Positions 8,873 through 11,426 of a stretch of 11,426 nt of DNA are shown here, piece by piece (position 1 is the first letter of the stretch; each line of letters begins with the position of its first letter). The stretch comes from Hyphochytrium catenoides (lineage: Eukaryota; Sar; Hyphochytriomycetes; Hyphochytriales; Hyphochytriaceae), in the NCBI GenBank assembly GCA_900088475.1, contig FLMG01003420.1:1-11426 (forward strand), given 5' to 3'. The translations under genes were made by a program, and so were the position numbers. Below the pieces are notes generated by a model. The model ran no database searches and had not been told where the DNA came from. It saw only the letters and a program-made list of their open reading frames with translations.

Positions 8873-10100
8873 TCAGGCATCCTCAAGACTGAGCCTCTCG
8901 ACAGGCGTATTTGAGGCAGTAGTCGATCCGCGGTAGTCTAAAACTTGAACCTTGCTTTCCCCTTTGGACTTTGCCGAAGAATGGGGATAGTAGCTGTTAG
9001 CCAGGTCAGGGCTGGGAGGAAAGAGACCAGAATCTCTACTAGAATTCCGCTCCTTCTTGCGGCGTTGCGAGGTAAAGATAGCTGCGGCGATAATGATGAT
9101 GACTGCCACTCCAGCCAGAGCCACGGTGACAATGGCTGCAAACCCCATCCCGGTCGACTCTTTACTGTTTCCGACAGCACCTTGGCCAATCTGATCCGTT
9201 TTTTCCTTCTCAACTCCTTCATAGCCTGCCTTTCCTGATGCTATGGCACCTTTGTCGTCTTCTAAGGCATCATCTCCTTCACCGGAGACTGAAGGGGCAT
9301 GACCACCTTCTGCACTTGAGGTTCCTGCACCATCTGCAGGCAAAGAAGGTGAAGACACGGCTGCAGAGCCGCTTCGGGCATTCCCTTCTACTACGGCGGT
9401 GGTTGAAACTTGTTGGCCGCTCTTTGGAGTGGCCGAGGTGGCTATTGCACTCGTTCCTGGCAGACCCTCAGTTTTCTGCCCATGAGAAGGGCGAGCTATC
9501 TCTTGCTGGATAGGGAAGTTGGATTGCGGCCCTGTCTGAACTGGGATAGTAGGAGATGGTGGAGGGAAAGAAGGCGGCGCTGGGACCACTGCAGTTGGTT
9601 GCGGGTTTAGGACCGGAGGGATAGAAGGAGGTGAAGATGGAGGAGGAGAAGGAGGAACTGGAGAAGGAGGAGGGGCCGCAGCTGGAGTTGGAGAAGGTTC
9701 TGGTTGTTCGGGAAGCAGAGGAGATGGAAGTGGTTGTTGATCAGGAATTGGCGGCAGCGTTGGTGGTGGCGCTGGTAAAGGGCCGTCCAATGGTGGAGGA
9801 TCAATTTGCTGCAAGAAGGGAACGGCAATATGTGGGAACGGCAATATGAAGCGGAGAGTTAACTTGAGGTCAGCGTACCAAGTACTTGTTGCAAGAGGAG
9901 GGCCGGAATCAGTGGAAAATCGAGAAGGATTCACTGACCTCGGCGATCTGTCCGCTATCGCTCGTCTCTTGCAAACGCCGAAAATCTGCAACGGCTCCAG
10001 TTGATAGAGCCCTAGCTACAACCGCTTTTGAAGGGGACCAGACATTGAAGCAAAAGAGAGCGCTGCCGGCGGCGTAGAGAATACGACGGCGAATCAACAT
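8873..10100 (-). CDS. Type I membrane protein with Pro-rich ectodomain (2 exons)
   Basis: Spliced model: exon 1 10100..9939 (54 codons), intron 9938..9809 (130 bp, GAG|gtcagt to cttgcag|CAA, phase 0), exon 2 9808..8873; 365 residues. Seen: signal peptide about 1-33 (MLIRRR start, hydrophobic ILYAAGSALFCF). Residues 57-140 are strongly Pro-rich (PPP, PSPPP, SPTP). Residues 145-270 are Ser/Gly/Ala/Glu-rich. One transmembrane helix spans 275-298 (MGFAAIVTVALAGVAVIIII), with basic stop-transfer RRKKER at 303-308. The Ser-rich tail ends RLSLEDA. A longer unspliced frame starting at 9991 (372 codons) exists, but it begins with sequence lacking a signal peptide and reads through the intron, so the spliced form is preferred. 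Retaining the intron from the chosen start gives a stop after nine codons. It shares architecture and the GMG-started TM with the gene at 6034..4748 on the same strand; the two are probably paralogues. Inference: a glycosylated surface protein. No family name can be given. Confidence 0.85.
9818..9849. repeat. 16 bp tandem duplication at the 3' end of an intron
   Basis: The unit gggaacggcaatatg(t/a) occurs twice head to tail (9818..9833, 9834..9849). On the coding (minus) strand this doubles a pyrimidine-ending block (gccgttccc) directly before the ttcttgcag acceptor of the two-exon membrane protein gene. It may be a recent slippage or a duplicated polypyrimidine tract. Confidence 0.9.
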
Positions 10101-11426
10101 ATGAAGCTGTTTGTCCCCTAGGGGTTATACTATCTGTGAAAGCAGCAACGATCGGAGGAGGATATTTAGCCAATAAGCTCGAGGAGGACTTGCCTTCCTC
10201 CCTAGTCAATAGCTCCGGATAGGGAGCAGTTGAGAAGTTTGGAGATACCTAGGCCAATCTGCACTGTGAAGCATACCAACAGAGATCCCGTTAAGGATCT
10301 GCAAAGGTCAGACCTCAGCAGAATTAGCAACAAAAAGAAGTCGCGTACTAGTAGCAAACATAAGGAGAGAGTAATCAAGAACCATGGGACATTTGGAGAG
10401 GCGGGACACTCTTTGCCTTCTATATATATAGTTCTACTGGGCTTAACCCCGTTCAGTCGCGTTCTTGGACAGCCTATTGGACCCTCCACTGTGGTTCTAG
10501 GATGCTGATAAGAGTTCCGTGAAGCAAGAGTAGGAAAGTCCAAGGGCGGCCGCATGTGGTGTGTGGTGTGGTTGAAAGATGGGCTCCCAAAATATCCTTT
10601 GCCATTATAATATTCAGGTAGTAGCTTGCCCTCTTCTTATTCTGCTACTTCTTATACCAATCATGTCTTATAACATCAACTGGAGCGGGCTTGGCTGGGT
10701 TGATGTGATGTGACGTGAAGGGTGTACCTGTGGGACCCAGTGACATCGAATCGCGCATTAACCAAGTGTGATAGAAGTCTCGGATAAGCTGGACCGCCGT
10801 GGTAAGGCTCGACACATGTAGAGGATGTCGTGGACCTTGTACAAAAGACCAAGAAGTGAGCTCGCCAGCTGTGAAGACGCAAAGCGGTGAAGACCTTGAG
10901 CTTATAAGAACGGTAGCATCTAATAAGGTAGAACTTGTAAGTAACAACAACTACTACCGTTTCGTCGTTTTTGGATACTATTATTGCGTTATCGATAACC
11001 TGACTGATGAAGTTTCCTTCACCATTGCGCAGGACTCAGTCTTACTGTAGCGTTTAGGGCGATGCAGTGTCCTACGCATCGCACTCTACCACCGAACTCG
11101 AGCCCTGACAGCAGAAATGCAGATTGGACTGGTAGATCCGTCTTCCGGAGCTAAAAGCTAGCCAGTAGTTCTACTGTACCGTCAAGAATAAGGTCTTAAG
11201 CTTGTCACGCTGTCACGCACCTACTCAAGTCATAAGCATCGTACCAAATGCTCTACAAGAAGCGACGAGGATTTTGTCGTTATCTGGCCTATCATGAGGA
11301 CGAAACGCTTCTTCCGGCGATCATACCAAAAGACACTGTGTTGGCAACCTCAACAACGAAAGTACTCCGTCCTATGGCCCTATTGCTGCCGTGACAAACT
11401 GGCTTTTCCCCTTGTTTCTGGTAGCC
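10101..11426. other. Right-hand region without a supported gene
   Basis: The part next to 10100 should hold the promoter and 5' UTR of the minus-strand membrane protein gene. Frames seen include minus 10555..10202 (117 codons, Leu-rich), plus 10799..11050 (83 codons), and a plus-strand frame open from about 11185 to the window end with an internal ATG at 11294. A minus-strand frame enters at the right edge and stops at 11294..11292. None shows a signal peptide or domain. A gene beginning or ending beyond 11426 cannot be excluded. No RNA gene was recognised. Confidence 0.45.
10421..10430 (-). promoter_or_regulatory. TATA-like (TA)5 tract upstream of the two-exon membrane protein gene
   Basis: The tract tatatatata lies 320 bp upstream of the start codon at 10100. 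It could be a TATA element with a 5' UTR of about 290 nt. It is palindromic, so strand cannot be read from it, and a chance AT microsatellite is equally possible. Confidence 0.2.

Noticed and set aside
8873-9991. Unspliced 372-codon frame as the start of the second membrane protein.
   Set aside because: It lacks a signal peptide and runs through a well-formed 130 bp intron. The spliced form from 10100 supplies a signal peptide in phase.
11259-11317. Hammerhead-ribozyme-like element: aagaagcg pairs with cgcttctt, and the 3' side carries gaggacgaaacgc as in hammerheads.
   Set aside because: The CUGANGA core is absent, and the 5' strand lacks the required U before the cleavage base (reads gcgac). 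At most an ordinary hairpin.

Overview
This is a nuclear DNA window from a eukaryote. Four genes can be supported, and three of them contain spliceosomal introns. The clearest marker is a complete seven-exon gene for eIF4A3, the exon-junction-complex DEAD-box helicase. It shares wording with plant, algal and protist eIF4A3 (for example [22 protein letters not shown] and the C-terminus [17 protein letters not shown]). The other genes are a KDEL-tailed ER-lumen protein and two type I membrane proteins with Ser/Pro-rich ectodomains. Base composition is moderate by eye and most introns are short (67 to 272 bp). Ser-Pro-rich surface proteins and small introns suggest an alga or other protist, but the sequence does not place the organism more precisely.

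Layout: (1) 19..1023, plus strand, a three-exon gene for a 204-residue secretory protein with a signal peptide, a cystatin-like core and a C-terminal KDEL; its first intron appears to be GC-AG. (2) A 304 bp convergent intergenic stretch. (3) 3444..1328, minus strand, eIF4A3, 402 residues. (4) 3445..4747, no confident gene. (5) 6034..4748, minus strand, a single-exon type I membrane protein of 428 residues, with a four-codon uORF whose stop overlaps the start codon. (6) 6046..8872, about 2.8 kb without a recognisable gene, containing a diverged direct duplication and open but unidentified reading-frame fragments. (7) 10100..8873, minus strand, a second type I membrane protein of 365 residues; its signal-peptide exon is joined to the body by a 130 bp intron. 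(8) 10101..11426, no supported gene.

The two membrane proteins share an architecture: signal peptide, Pro/Ser/Gly-rich ectodomain, a transmembrane helix beginning GMG, a basic stop-transfer cluster and a Ser-rich cytoplasmic tail. They look like a diverged local family. Together with the KDEL protein, three of the four genes act in the secretory pathway, but nothing shows that they form one system. All exon joins were worked out by hand from splice consensus, reading phase and, for eIF4A3, family conservation. The function of the three secretory-pathway proteins is inferred from architecture only.
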